From Chitinophaga ginsengisegetis (GTDB lineage: Bacteria > Bacteroidota > Bacteroidia > Chitinophagales > Chitinophagaceae), in assembly GCF_900168065.1 (NCBI RefSeq), contig NZ_FUZZ01000001.1, positions 992,001 to 1,056,000 on the forward strand: a stretch of 64,000 bases of DNA. The letters run 5' to 3'. The notes beneath the pieces were generated by a model that was not told where the DNA came from, did not search any database, and saw only the letters and a list, made by a program, of their open reading frames with translations. Shown here piece by piece: positions 17,492-26,472 of this stretch (position 1 is its first letter; the number at the start of each line of letters is the position of its first letter). Made by a program: the position numbers and the translations under genes.

Positions 17492-18628
17492 ATGGCTAAC
17501 AAAAAGAAAATACTTATTTTAGGTACAGCCTACCCTTTCCGGGGTGGGCTGGCTGCTTATAACGAGCGACTCGCAGAAGAACTCCAGCAAACAGATGAGG
17601 TGGAAATATGGACCTTTACCATACAATACCCCAAATTCTTTTTCCCCGGAAAAAGCCAGTTCTCTACCGACCCCGCTCCGGCACATCTCCGCATCAAAAG
17701 ACTGATCAACTCCGTAAATCCGCTGAACTGGTTAATAACCGGCCGCAAGATCCGGAAAATGAACCCGGATATCATCATCACCAAATACTGGCTGCCCATC
17801 ATGGGCCCGGCTTTAGGCTCCCTGCTCCGGTTAGGCAAAAGAAAACATACCAAAGTAATTGCGGTACTGGATAACGTAGTGCCGCATGAAAAAAGACCCG
17901 GGGATGTTGCTTTTACAAAGTATTTCCTGAAACCGGTAGATGCCTTCGTTGCCATGAGCCAGTCGGTGCTCAACGACCTGCGCGTGTTTGAACCAGTGAA
18001 AAAAGCCTCGCTTATTCCGCATCCTATCTACGATAACTACGGCGCCCTGATATCCAAAGAAGAAGCCCGCGCCCAGCTGAAACTGAACCCGGGCAAAAAA
18101 TATATTCTTTTCTTTGGCTTTATCCGCCAGTATAAAGGTCTTGATCTCCTGCTGCAGGCAATGGCGGATGAAAGACTGAAAAAGCTGGATGTACACGCCA
18201 TCGTAGCCGGTGAATATTATGAAGATGCAGCCCCCTACCTGGAACTGCTGAATAAACTGCAACTGGGCGACCGTGTGCTGATGCACACCGATTTCATTCC
18301 CAACGAAGCTGTTAAAAATTATTTCTGTGCCGCCGACCTGGTGGTACAACCCTATAAAAGCGCTACCCAGAGCGGCATTTCACAGATCGCCTATCACTTT
18401 GAAAAACCAATGGTGGTAACCAATGTAGGCGGCCTCGTGGAAATGGTGCCGGACGGCGTGGTAGGATTCCAGGCAGAACCGGAACCAGCATCTATTGCCG
18501 CCGCCATCGAAAAATATTTCGTGGAAAACCGCGAAGCGGATATGGTGGAAGCCCTCCGGAAAGAGAAACTGCAGTATTCGTGGGCCAGGCTGGCAAAAGA
18601 AATTCATACGCTGGCAGCGGATCGCTGA
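17492..18628 (+). CDS. GT4 family glycosyltransferase
   Basis: The 378-residue protein has GT-B architecture. The N-terminal domain opens with KILILGTAYPFRGGLAAYNE (glycine-rich acceptor-side loop). The C-terminal domain has KYILFFGFIRQYKGLDLLLQA and the donor-site pattern around VQPYKSATQSGISQIAYHF, which carries the E/S-type recognition loop of GT4 enzymes. It has no signal peptide and probably acts on the cytoplasmic membrane face. It sits 30 bases after the GT2 gene and 67 before hddA, which makes a GDP-heptose or related acceptor plausible but unproven. Confidence 0.88.
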   Translation: MANKKKILILGTAYPFRGGLAAYNERLAEELQQTDEVEIWTFTIQYPKFFFPGKSQFSTDPAPAHLRIKRLINSVNPLNWLITGRKIRKMNPDIIITKYWLPIMGPALGSLLRLGKRKHTKVIAVLDNVVPHEKRPGDVAFTKYFLKPVDAFVAMSQSVLNDLRVFEPVKKASLIPHPIYDNYGALISKEEARAQLKLNPGKKYILFFGFIRQYKGLDLLLQAMADERLKKLDVHAIVAGEYYEDAAPYLELLNKLQLGDRVLMHTDFIPNEAVKNYFCAADLVVQPYKSATQSGISQIAYHFEKPMVVTNVGGLVEMVPDGVVGFQAEPEPASIAAAIEKYFVENREADMVEALRKEKLQYSWARLAKEIHTLAADR

Positions 18629-18695
18629 CGGTAGTGAATACAGCGGCATCATAATTGTTGACTACATCGCCAACAAACTAAACCTGACAACTAGC

Positions 18696-19721
18696 ATGAT
18701 TTACAGAAGCAAAGCTCCTTTACGTATAGGTCTTGCCGGTGGTGGCACAGATGTAAGCCCGTATTCGGACTTATACGGTGGCGCCATTCTCAACGCCACC
18801 ATTTCTTTATATGCACGCGCATCTATTGAACCACTTCAGAACGGACAAGTGATTTTTGACTGTGCAGACAGAAGGGAAACCGCTACTTATGATGCCGTAT
18901 ACCCTTTACCGTTAGATGGCAAACTGGATATCCTCAAAGGCGTAATTAACCGCGTACAAAAAGATTATGGTTCCCTGCCAGCTACCGGTTTTAAACTCAC
19001 CACCTTTGTAGATGCACCTGCCGGCTCCGGCCTCGGCACCTCTTCTACCCTCGTGGTAGCCGTACTGGGCGCATTTGCCGAATGGCTGAAATTACCGCTG
19101 GGAGAATATGACATGGCGCATCTCGCCTATTCTATTGAACGCGAAGACCTGAACCAGGCCGGCGGTAAACAGGACCAATACGCAGCCACCTTTGGCGGTG
19201 TAAACTTCATGGAGTTTTATAAAGATGATAAAGTAATTGTAAATCCCCTGCGGATCAAAGAAATAAATCTCCATGAACTGGAAAATAACCTGGTATTGTT
19301 CTACACATCTACCAGCCGGTTATCTTCCTCCATCATCTCCGAACAACAAAAAAATGTAACCGATAAAAAGGATACTTCCATAGAAGCCATGCACCAGCTG
19401 AAAGAACAGGCGGTGATGATGAAGGAAGCACTACTTCGGGGTACCATCGATAAAATCGGTGAAATCCTGAACTACGGTTTTGAAAATAAAAAGAAGATGG
19501 CCCACGGCATCACCAATCCCCAGCTCGATGAAATTTACGACGCTGCCCGCAAAGCCGGCGCCAGCGGCGGTAAAATTTCAGGCGCCGGCGGTGGCGGATT
19601 CATGATCTTCTATTGTCCGAAAAATACGCGCTTCGCCGTAGTAGACGCACTAAGCGGTTTTGGCGGAGATGTAAAACGCTATACCTTTACCAATCACGGT
19701 ATTCAAACGTGGAGCATTTAA
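18696..19721 (+). CDS. hddA: D-glycero-alpha-D-manno-heptose 7-phosphate kinase (GHMP family)
   Basis: The start at 18696 gives MIYRSKAPLRIGLAGGGTDV, the conserved N-terminus of HddA. An open frame runs further upstream inside the GT4 gene but is not part of the protein. The 341 residues include the GHMP ATP loop GSGLGTSST (about 107-115) and the C-terminal GGKISGAGGGGFMIF. Family knowledge: HddA phosphorylates heptose 7-phosphate at C1 on the way to GDP-D-glycero-alpha-D-manno-heptose. The neighbours supply every other step of that pathway. Confidence 0.93.
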   Translation: MIYRSKAPLRIGLAGGGTDVSPYSDLYGGAILNATISLYARASIEPLQNGQVIFDCADRRETATYDAVYPLPLDGKLDILKGVINRVQKDYGSLPATGFKLTTFVDAPAGSGLGTSSTLVVAVLGAFAEWLKLPLGEYDMAHLAYSIEREDLNQAGGKQDQYAATFGGVNFMEFYKDDKVIVNPLRIKEINLHELENNLVLFYTSTSRLSSSIISEQQKNVTDKKDTSIEAMHQLKEQAVMMKEALLRGTIDKIGEILNYGFENKKKMAHGITNPQLDEIYDAARKAGASGGKISGAGGGGFMIFYCPKNTRFAVVDALSGFGGDVKRYTFTNHGIQTWSI

Positions 19722-19748
19722 GGGCACAACAAATCAAAAAATCTGCTG

Positions 19749-20327
19749 ATGAAACAATTCATTGCCAATAAGATCCGGGAAAGCATCGCTGTAAAAGAAG
19801 CTATCTGCCAGGATGAACCGTTGTTAAATACCATCAAACTGGTAGCAGAAGCCATTACACACAGCCTGCAAACCGATCATAAAATCCTTTTCTGCGGTAA
19901 CGGCGGCAGCGCCGCAGATGCACAACACCTGGCCGCAGAATTTTCCGGCCGGTTTTATAAAGACCGCCAGCCACTGTATGCAGAGGCACTGCATTGCAAT
20001 ACTTCTTATATCACCGCAGTAGGTAACGACTACGGCTACGACCAGGTATATGCCCGCATCCTGAAAGGCATCGGCCGCCCGGGAGACGTGCTGGTAGGCA
20101 TTTCTACCTCCGGTAACTCGGCCAATATCCTGGAAGCCATCAAGGTGGCAAAGGAACAGGGAATGATTGTGGTAAGCATGACCGGCGCCACCGGCGGCAA
20201 AATGAAAGAAGGAAGCGATTACCTGGTCAATATCCCCTCCGGCGATACGCCCCGCATACAGGAAGCACATATCACCGTAGGACATATTATTTGCGAAATA
20301 GTGGAAAACAACCTGTTTGGCGCATGA
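19749..20327 (+). CDS. gmhA: Sedoheptulose 7-phosphate isomerase
   Basis: The 192-residue SIS-domain protein has CGNGGSAADAQHLAAEFSGR (about 49-68), GISTSGNSANILEA and the late metal or catalytic region QEAHITVGHIICE, all typical of GmhA. Family knowledge: it converts sedoheptulose 7-phosphate to D-glycero-D-manno-heptose 7-phosphate, the first committed step for bacterial heptoses. Its last codon overlaps the start of hddC (ATGA), which indicates translational coupling. Confidence 0.94.
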   Translation: MKQFIANKIRESIAVKEAICQDEPLLNTIKLVAEAITHSLQTDHKILFCGNGGSAADAQHLAAEFSGRFYKDRQPLYAEALHCNTSYITAVGNDYGYDQVYARILKGIGRPGDVLVGISTSGNSANILEAIKVAKEQGMIVVSMTGATGGKMKEGSDYLVNIPSGDTPRIQEAHITVGHIICEIVENNLFGA

Positions 20328-21019
20328 CGAGAGAATGTATCGTACTCGCCGGGGGCCTCGGCACCCGCCTCAGAAGCGTAGTGGCCGACAAGCCTAAATG
20401 CATGGCTCCCCTCGGTGAACATCCTTTTTTATATTACCTGCTGCAATACCTGCACAAACAAGGCATTAACCACGCGGTACTGTCGCTCGGCTACCTGTCT
20501 GAACAGGTTATAAACTGGTGCAACAGCATGGAATTGCCACTACGTGTATCCTTTACCGTAGAACCGGAACCATTAGGCACTGGCGGCGGTATCATCAATG
20601 CCCTGTCTGCCGTAAAAGGCAACGAGATCTTCATCGTTAACGGGGATACTTATTTTGATGTGGACCTCGCTGCATTCAATAACTTTCACCAGGCCCACCA
20701 AAGCCCCCTGTCACTGGCGCTGAAACCCATGAAACAGTTTGATCGCTATGGCAGCATCCAGCTGGATGAACAGCAGCAGATCACCCGGTTCCATGAAAAA
20801 AAATACTGTGAAGAAGGATTGATCAATGGCGGCATCTACCGCACTTCCGCCGGTTTCCTGGAAAGCTTGTCGCTGCCGGAGAAATTCTCCTTTGAGAAAG
20901 AAGTACTGGAGCCCGGCGCACACGCAGGAAAATTATACGGTTTCATCAGCGATACCTATTTCATCGATATCGGTATCCCGGAAGATTACGAAGCAGCAAA
21001 AAAAGTATTGGTATCATGA
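20324..21019 (+). CDS. hddC: D-glycero-alpha-D-manno-heptose 1-phosphate guanylyltransferase
   Basis: The start at 20324 overlaps the gmhA stop and gives 231 residues beginning MTRECIVLAGGLGTRLRSVV, the nucleotidyltransferase signature. DKPKCMAPLG and VNGDTYFDVD (metal-binding Asp) follow. Family knowledge: HddC transfers GMP to heptose 1-phosphate, giving GDP-heptose for S-layer, O-antigen or capsule glycans. GDP rather than ADP specificity is inferred from the co-clustered hddA. The stop overlaps the gmhB start by 4 bases. Confidence 0.9.
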   Translation: MTRECIVLAGGLGTRLRSVVADKPKCMAPLGEHPFLYYLLQYLHKQGINHAVLSLGYLSEQVINWCNSMELPLRVSFTVEPEPLGTGGGIINALSAVKGNEIFIVNGDTYFDVDLAAFNNFHQAHQSPLSLALKPMKQFDRYGSIQLDEQQQITRFHEKKYCEEGLINGGIYRTSAGFLESLSLPEKFSFEKEVLEPGAHAGKLYGFISDTYFIDIGIPEDYEAAKKVLVS

Positions 21020-21537
21020 CCCTATTCCTCGACAGAGACGGCGTAATCAACGATGAAATCCGCGACGGATACGTACTCCGGCCGGATATGTTTCACTTCA
21101 GTGAAGGCGTGCTGGCCGCTATGCCCATCCTTGCCAACCGTTTCGAACGTATTATTGTGATCACCAACCAACGCTGTATTGGCCGCGGACTGCTCACTAC
21201 AGCGGGCTTACAGGAAATCCATACACAAATGCTGCAGCAAATTGAGCGGCACGGCGGCAAAATAGACGGCATTTATTTTTGCCCGGACGTAGATAGCAAC
21301 AGTCCTTGCCGTAAACCCGCCACGGGCATGGGTATGCAGGCAAAACACGACTTCCCGGATATTGATTTCAGCACTTCCGTAATGGTGGGCAATACATTAA
21401 GCGATATGCAGTTCGGGAAAAGCCTGGGCATGCAAACCATCTTTATCCCGTCTACCCGTCCTGAAACACCCTTTCCACACCCGCTGATCGATCAGCGATA
21501 TCAAAACCTGCTGCAGTTTGCACAGGCTGTACAATAA
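21016..21537 (+). CDS. gmhB: D-glycero-alpha-D-manno-heptose 1,7-bisphosphate 7-phosphatase, HAD family
   Basis: The 173-residue protein has the HAD motif I LFLDRDGVIND (about 3-13), motif II VITNQ, CRKPATGM (motif III Lys) and VGNTLSDMQFGKS (motif IV). Family knowledge: GmhB removes the C7 phosphate between the HddA and HddC steps. The usual zinc loop (Cys-x-His ... Cys-x-Cys) is reduced: the region reads CPDVDSNSPCRKP, without the His and with only two Cys, so the zinc site looks lost or altered. Motif IV is also unusual, with an Asn where many family members have an Asp. It is coupled to hddC. Confidence 0.85.
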   Translation: MTLFLDRDGVINDEIRDGYVLRPDMFHFSEGVLAAMPILANRFERIIVITNQRCIGRGLLTTAGLQEIHTQMLQQIERHGGKIDGIYFCPDVDSNSPCRKPATGMGMQAKHDFPDIDFSTSVMVGNTLSDMQFGKSLGMQTIFIPSTRPETPFPHPLIDQRYQNLLQFAQAVQ

Positions 21538-21563
21538 TTCTCAGCCGTAACCGTATAATAGAT

Positions 21564-22538
21564 ATGGCAAAAAAACCACTACTGTCACTGCTCCTCGTGT
21601 TTATCTCCCTGCTGGCCCTGGCACAGCAGCCGGATGCAGCAGGACTGAAACAGTTAATGCGTAACCAGGATACCCTGCAGGTCCTTAGTCAGGATATCTT
21701 CAACGGAAAAGGCGATGATGGCCGGCAACGGGCTACGGAAGCATTCATTCCGCTGCTGGTAAGAACATTGAAAACAAAATACTCCTTCCGTTTTCCGTTC
21801 GATTCCCTGAAAACAATCTCCATACAATATCCGCAGGACAGCACCTTCCGCATCTTCACCTGGGCACTGGAACGTGAAAATGGCTTCTATCGCCATTTCG
21901 GCGCCATCCAGATGAATACCCCCGACGGCCAACTGAAACTCTTTCCCCTGTTTGATGCCTCCGATTATATTACCAACACCGATACCATCGGCGATAACAA
22001 GTCCTGGTACGGCTGTCTCTATTACAATATTGTACACCGCCATTATTTCAACAAAGAGTATTATACCCTCTTTGGCTGGGATGCCAACAATCCCCGCAGC
22101 CAGAAGAAAATAGTGGAAATGCTCACGTTTAAAAATGGTACCCCTGTACTGGGCGGCCCGTTTTTTAGTTTTGCGGAAGACAGCACGCCCAAACCCACGC
22201 GCAACCGCTTTATCATTGAATATAAAAAAGAAAGCACCGCTACGCTCAACTATAACAAGGAACTGGATATGATCGTGTTTGATCACCTCATCTCTGAAAC
22301 CAATGAGCCCATGAAGAAATTCACCTACGTAACCGATATGGACTACGAAGGCTTCAAATGGCAGGCCGGCAAATGGATGCATGTAAACAAGATTTTCCAT
22401 GATGCCATCCCGCTTGGCAAAGGTGCTCCTACTCCGCAACCGCTGGATCAGAAGAAAAAAAGTATGACCCAGCCTAAGTCGGCAGAAGATTTTCAACAGG
22501 AAACACCAAAGAAACCCGCACAAAAGAAGAAACAATAA
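21564..22538 (+). CDS. Conserved secreted protein of unknown function
   Basis: The 324-residue protein has a clear signal peptide (MAKKPLLSLLLVFISLLALAQQ). I do not recognise a catalytic motif. It is rich in aromatic and charged residues (FPFDSLKTISIQYPQDSTFR, WYGCLYYNIVHRHYFNKEYYTLFGWD) and ends in a Lys/Gln-rich tail (KKPAQKKKQ). Similar periplasmic proteins next to sugar genes occur in Bacteroidota as hypothetical proteins. It sits 26 bases after gmhB in the same run, so a role in envelope biogenesis is possible but only by context. Confidence 0.6.
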   Translation: MAKKPLLSLLLVFISLLALAQQPDAAGLKQLMRNQDTLQVLSQDIFNGKGDDGRQRATEAFIPLLVRTLKTKYSFRFPFDSLKTISIQYPQDSTFRIFTWALERENGFYRHFGAIQMNTPDGQLKLFPLFDASDYITNTDTIGDNKSWYGCLYYNIVHRHYFNKEYYTLFGWDANNPRSQKKIVEMLTFKNGTPVLGGPFFSFAEDSTPKPTRNRFIIEYKKESTATLNYNKELDMIVFDHLISETNEPMKKFTYVTDMDYEGFKWQAGKWMHVNKIFHDAIPLGKGAPTPQPLDQKKKSMTQPKSAEDFQQETPKKPAQKKKQ

Positions 22539-22547
22539 AGCAATCAC

Positions 22548-22937
22548 ATGGCAGCAACGGACAACGAATCAACATACATCAGGGCTATCAGGCTATTCAA
22601 TATCAACGAAACAGACTGCTCCTTTGAAACCGGTAAGATCCCGACCCGGAACAAAATTGATGTGAGCTATTTCTTTTGTCAGACCGGAACCGGTCAGCTG
22701 GAAAATATTCCGCACCCCGCGCCCCGGCGCCAGTTTGTGGTAACGCTGAAAGGCAGACTCAGATTTACCGTTACCAACGGCGACAGCTTTATCCTTGAAC
22801 CCGGTATTATCCTTATCGCAGAAGATATCGACGGCCCCGGCCACACCTGGGAAGTAACCGACGGTAACGAATGGGAACGGATCTATATCCCCCTGGATAT
22901 GGAAAGCAACAATAACTTTATTGCCGATCCCAGTTAA
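22548..22937 (+). CDS. Cupin-domain protein
   Basis: The 129-residue single-domain cupin has a C-terminal barrel (RRQFVVTLKGRLRFTVTNGD, SFILEPGIILIAEDIDGPGHTWEVTDG). The second-motif His is present in GHTWEV, but the first cupin motif lacks the usual HxH, so metal binding is uncertain. It begins 9 bases after the secreted protein and may be the last gene of the run. Substrate and role are unknown. Confidence 0.7.
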   Translation: MAATDNESTYIRAIRLFNINETDCSFETGKIPTRNKIDVSYFFCQTGTGQLENIPHPAPRRQFVVTLKGRLRFTVTNGDSFILEPGIILIAEDIDGPGHTWEVTDGNEWERIYIPLDMESNNNFIADPS

Positions 22938-22967
22938 TACCCCATCTAAAAAAAATGATTTTTTTTC

Positions 22968-22997
22968 TTTAAAAGAACAATCATTCTCCTATATTTG
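22968..22997 (+). promoter_or_regulatory. Promoter for the VOC/winged-helix pair
   Basis: TATATTTG (22990-22997) matches TAnnTTTG exactly, and TTTA 18 bases upstream approximates the -33 element. Just before it, AATGATT (22954-22960) and AATCATT (22979-22985) form an inverted repeat that could be an operator for the winged-helix regulator encoded downstream. Confidence 0.5.
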
Positions 22998-23038
22998 CAT
23001 TATAAAAGAGCGAACATTCATTTATCAACTACACTATA

Positions 23039-23410
23039 ATGCAACTTAATCACTTAAACCTCAGCGTAAAAAATGTGCCTGCAACCCGGGCACTATTTGA
23101 AACCTACTTCGATTTTATCTGCGTCGACCCAAAACTGAACGATACCTTATCCGTTTTAAATGGCCCCGGTGGATTTATCCTGGTACTCATGAACCAGCGC
23201 ATGAATGAGAAAGGAAATCACACCTACCCGGATACTTTTCACATAGGATTTTACCTGGAAGATGAAGCCGCAGTAACTGCCACCTGGGAGCGACTGCAAA
23301 GCGGAGGTATTGTACTGGACCAGGTGCCGCAGATCATGCGTAAAACCTTCGGCTTTTACTTTACTTTCGATACCATCATGATCGAAGTAACCACCCCCAT
23401 CAAAGATTAA
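23039..23410 (+). CDS. VOC (glyoxalase/bleomycin resistance) family protein
   Basis: The 123-residue protein has the vicinal-oxygen-chelate fold: MQLNHLNLSVKNVPATRALFE at the N-terminus, HIGFYLEDEAAVTATWERL in the middle and FGFYFTFDTIMIEV at the end. Possible metal ligands are H4, H67 and the E in MIEV. Family knowledge: VOC proteins isomerise, cleave or sequester small molecules including antibiotics. It lies 10 bases before a winged-helix gene, and that pairing suggests an inducible detoxification unit. Confidence 0.8.
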   Translation: MQLNHLNLSVKNVPATRALFETYFDFICVDPKLNDTLSVLNGPGGFILVLMNQRMNEKGNHTYPDTFHIGFYLEDEAAVTATWERLQSGGIVLDQVPQIMRKTFGFYFTFDTIMIEVTTPIKD

Positions 23411-23420
23411 AAACAACTTT

Positions 23421-23846
23421 ATGCAATCCGAAATAGACCAAAAGCTGCCTATCGGCTGGTACCTGAAGGAAGCCGACAGCCTGATTACCCACTACACCAA
23501 TATAGCTTTTGAATCCTTTGGCATCAACAGGTTTCACTGGCAGGTATTGAAAAATATAGATAAGCACGGGAAGATTTCCAAAGAGCTGTTTTATCACCAG
23601 GTAAACCGCTTCCTCACCGAAACGGAGCTGGAAGAAGTCCTGGCAACATTGCTCAACCGCAACTGGATCCAACATACCGATGATCTCTATTCCTTTACAG
23701 ATACCGGGAAACAGGAGTATGCGGCTATCGAAGCCCTCCAGATGCAAAACCGGGAAAAAGTAATGGAAGGTATCACAACAGAAGAATATCTTACGGCCAT
23801 CAACTTCCTGGAAAAAATGATCAAAAACCTGGGCGGCAAAATATAA
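23421..23846 (+). CDS. MarR-like winged-helix transcriptional regulator
   Basis: The 141-residue protein has a MarR-type layout: an N-terminal dimerisation helix, then a winged helix around FHWQVLKNIDKHGKISKELF and the wing (LLNRNWIQHTDDLYSFTDTGKQEY). Family knowledge: such proteins repress nearby genes and release DNA on binding small molecules. It is co-transcribed with the VOC gene. The repeat near 22954-22985 is a candidate operator. Similarity is by layout, so the family call is moderate. Confidence 0.7.
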   Translation: MQSEIDQKLPIGWYLKEADSLITHYTNIAFESFGINRFHWQVLKNIDKHGKISKELFYHQVNRFLTETELEEVLATLLNRNWIQHTDDLYSFTDTGKQEYAAIEALQMQNREKVMEGITTEEYLTAINFLEKMIKNLGGKI

Positions 23847-23862
23847 TCATCTTACAAAAACA

Positions 23863-23897
23863 AAAAAGCGGACAGCATTATTTGCTATCCGCTTTTT
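23863..23897. terminator. Bidirectional terminator between the MarR-like gene and parC
   Basis: 15-base arms (23863-23877, 23883-23897) with one G-U-type mismatch and a 5-base loop, flanked by A and T runs on both sides, lie between two convergent stops. This is a typical two-way intrinsic terminator. Confidence 0.85.
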
Positions 23898-23917
23898 ATA
23901 TCTTCCACAACAGGCAA

Positions 23918-26461
23918 CTAGAACAATTCTCCCTGTCCGCCTGCCGGTCCTTCTTCATTCGGATCAGGATCTTCATCTTCAGACAATAACTCCGCACTGA
24001 TCAGATCATCCCCTGCAATCCTTGTTCCCACTGCCTTCCAGCCGGTAACCTCCACAAATTCGGAGAGGTCTATTTCCTCTTCTTCCGGACTGCGTTTCTT
24101 ACCTGTTTTCAGCAACACCACAGGCTGGGTATGCGTGGTCACCATTTCCAGGTAATTATTCGCGCCCTCCTTGATGAAGTTGAACTTATTATTCAGTGTC
24201 TGCGTTTCAATCCGAAAACGTTTCACATTGAACTGCTTCTTATCCGCGTCAAAGTAAATAGCCGTTACCGTCTTTTCCGGGTTGAACTTCTCAATATACA
24301 CTACATCATTCGACTCGTACCGGTTGGTAAGATCGTAGTTCGTCAACTCATAGGTACCGTTTTTAAAGGCAACAAAGATCTTGTCTTCCCCTTCAAAAGC
24401 GCCAATATACACGCCACGTTCTTCTGTATTCAAACGACCGGTTTCTGTATCGTACCAGATCTTTTGCCCGGCCAGCGTAGATACCCCTTTCTCCTTAAAC
24501 TTCACGCCACGGATAGGGTATTTGGTTACCACGTTACCCATAGAGCTACGTCCCTTGATCGCAATGGTTTCAAAAAACAGGTCGAACTCCTTGTTACGCG
24601 CGCTGCAGTTCGGACTCAGCTTGATGGTCACCACTTCTGCTTCCCCGTTAGGGTTGGAAGAGAAGTAATGCACTTTGGAATTTTTCTCCCCTTTATGCGC
24701 CAGGTCATATTCTTTGTCGCGGGTAACACCCGTCACATTGAAACGTTTGGCATAGCTCACGCCTGTTTTACCTTCTACATAAATCATGTTGTAGGTAGTA
24801 CGCTCGTCATTCTTACGGAAAATGTCCACATGAATGATATCCTTGCCCACAAAGGTTTTATCGGCTACTTTCGTCACCAGCATTTTACCATCCCGGCGGA
24901 ATACGATAATGCTGTCCAGGTCAGAACAATCTGCCACAAACTCATCTTTCTTCAGCGAAGTACCAATGAAACCATCTGCACGGTTCACATATATTTTAGT
25001 GTTGGCAATAGCTACCTGCGCTACCTGGATGTTGTCAAATGTTTTAATCACCGTTTTACGTTCACGGCCTTTACCATACTTCTTCAGCAGGTTGTCGTAA
25101 TAAGCCACGGTGTAATCGGTGAGGTTCGCCAGGTTGTTCTTCACCTCTTTAATTTCCGCTTCAATACCTTTGATCTGTTCATTCAGCTCATTGATATCCA
25201 AACGGTAAATACGGCGTACAGGCTTTTCCGTTAGTTTCACAATATCTTCGCGGGTAATTTCGCGTTTCAGTTGTTTCTTATACGGTGTAAATCCTTTATC
25301 AATAGCATTCAGCACGGTTTCCCAGTCCTTATGCTTTTGCTCCAGTTCCTTGTAGATCCCTTTTTCAAAGAAGAGTTTTTCCAGGGAGGTATAGTGCCAT
25401 TTTTCCTGCAGTTCCGCCAGTTTAATTTCCAGTTCCTGCTTCAGCAGGTCTTTGGTATAATCAGCGGAAGATTTCAGCAAATCGGAAGCCGTGAGGAACT
25501 GTGGTTTATCATTTACGATCACACAGGCATTCGGGGAAATGGAAATTTCACAATCCGTGAATGCATACAGCGCATCAATGGTAATATCCGGTGAAATACC
25601 CGGCGCCAGCTGCACTTCAATTTCCACTTCCGCAGCGGTGTTATCCACTACTTTCTTGATCTTGATCTTACCGTTGTCATTGGCTTTTACGATAGACTCC
25701 ATCAGCTGCGTGGTGGTGATACCATAAGGTACATCCTTGATCAGCAGCGTCTTTTTGTCTTTCTCTTCAATATGTGCGCGTACCCTTACTTTACCACCGC
25801 GTTTACCATCGTTATAGCTGGCAATATCCACCATCCCACCGGTAACAAAATCGGGGAACAGTTCAAACTTTTTGCCACGGAGGTATTTTATCGAAGCATC
25901 TATGAGTTCGATGAAATTGTGTGGTAATATTTTGGTAGATAAACCAACCGCGATACCTTCCGCTCCCTGTGCCAATAGCAGCGGGAACTTCATCGGTAAT
26001 GCCAGTGGCTCATTTTTACGGCCGTCGTAGCTGAGCTGCCAGGAAGTAGTTTTAGGATTAAATGCAACATCCAGTGCAAACTTCGACAGGCGCGCCTCAA
26101 TATACCTGGCTGCTGCCGCATCATCACCGGTTCTTACATCGCCCCAGTTACCCTGGGTATCAATCAGCAGGTCTTTTTGTCCGAGGTTAACAATAGCATC
26201 ACTGATAGAAGCATCCCCATGCGGGTGATACTGCATCGTTTGCCCGATCACGTTGGCCACTTTATTATAACGGCCATCGTCCATTTCTCTCATGGCGTGC
26301 AGGATACGACGCTGTACGGGCTTCAGCCCATCTTCCATGCTGGGCACCGCCCGCTCCAGGATTACATAAGAGGCGTAATCCAGGAACCAGCTCTCATACA
26401 TGCCTCCAACGTGGATGACATTGTGCAGAGATTCGTCTGATGTTTTATTTTCCATGTCCAT
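23918..26461 (-). CDS. parC: DNA topoisomerase IV subunit A
   Basis: The 847-residue type IIA topoisomerase A subunit has DGLKPVQRRILHAM near residue 44, the quinolone-region block MQYHPHGDASISDAI (about 76-90) and the catalytic Y120 in AARYIEARLS. The C-terminal beta-pinwheel lacks a GyrA box, which supports ParC over GyrA, and the tail is very acidic (LLSEDEDPDPNEEG). Family knowledge: ParC2ParE2 unlinks daughter chromosomes. It is the last gene of a four-gene minus-strand operon that starts with parE. Confidence 0.9.
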   Translation of the reverse strand: MDMENKTSDESLHNVIHVGGMYESWFLDYASYVILERAVPSMEDGLKPVQRRILHAMREMDDGRYNKVANVIGQTMQYHPHGDASISDAIVNLGQKDLLIDTQGNWGDVRTGDDAAAARYIEARLSKFALDVAFNPKTTSWQLSYDGRKNEPLALPMKFPLLLAQGAEGIAVGLSTKILPHNFIELIDASIKYLRGKKFELFPDFVTGGMVDIASYNDGKRGGKVRVRAHIEEKDKKTLLIKDVPYGITTTQLMESIVKANDNGKIKIKKVVDNTAAEVEIEVQLAPGISPDITIDALYAFTDCEISISPNACVIVNDKPQFLTASDLLKSSADYTKDLLKQELEIKLAELQEKWHYTSLEKLFFEKGIYKELEQKHKDWETVLNAIDKGFTPYKKQLKREITREDIVKLTEKPVRRIYRLDINELNEQIKGIEAEIKEVKNNLANLTDYTVAYYDNLLKKYGKGRERKTVIKTFDNIQVAQVAIANTKIYVNRADGFIGTSLKKDEFVADCSDLDSIIVFRRDGKMLVTKVADKTFVGKDIIHVDIFRKNDERTTYNMIYVEGKTGVSYAKRFNVTGVTRDKEYDLAHKGEKNSKVHYFSSNPNGEAEVVTIKLSPNCSARNKEFDLFFETIAIKGRSSMGNVVTKYPIRGVKFKEKGVSTLAGQKIWYDTETGRLNTEERGVYIGAFEGEDKIFVAFKNGTYELTNYDLTNRYESNDVVYIEKFNPEKTVTAIYFDADKKQFNVKRFRIETQTLNNKFNFIKEGANNYLEMVTTHTQPVVLLKTGKKRSPEEEEIDLSEFVEVTGWKAVGTRIAGDDLISAELLSEDEDPDPNEEGPAGGQGELF

Positions 26462-26472
26462 GTATAATACAC

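Noticed and set aside
18495-18695. Upstream extension of hddA inside the GT4 gene
   Set aside because: It overlaps the GT4 coding sequence and lies before the conserved HddA start at 18696.
21654-22547. Minus-strand open frame (297 codons) opposite the secreted protein
   Set aside because: It only mirrors the signal-peptide protein on the + strand, shows no motifs and lacks neighbours in that direction.
24131-25234. Long + strand open frame (367 codons) inside parC
   Set aside because: It is the antisense of a well-supported gene with ParC motifs. No family features, no promoter and no neighbours on that strand.
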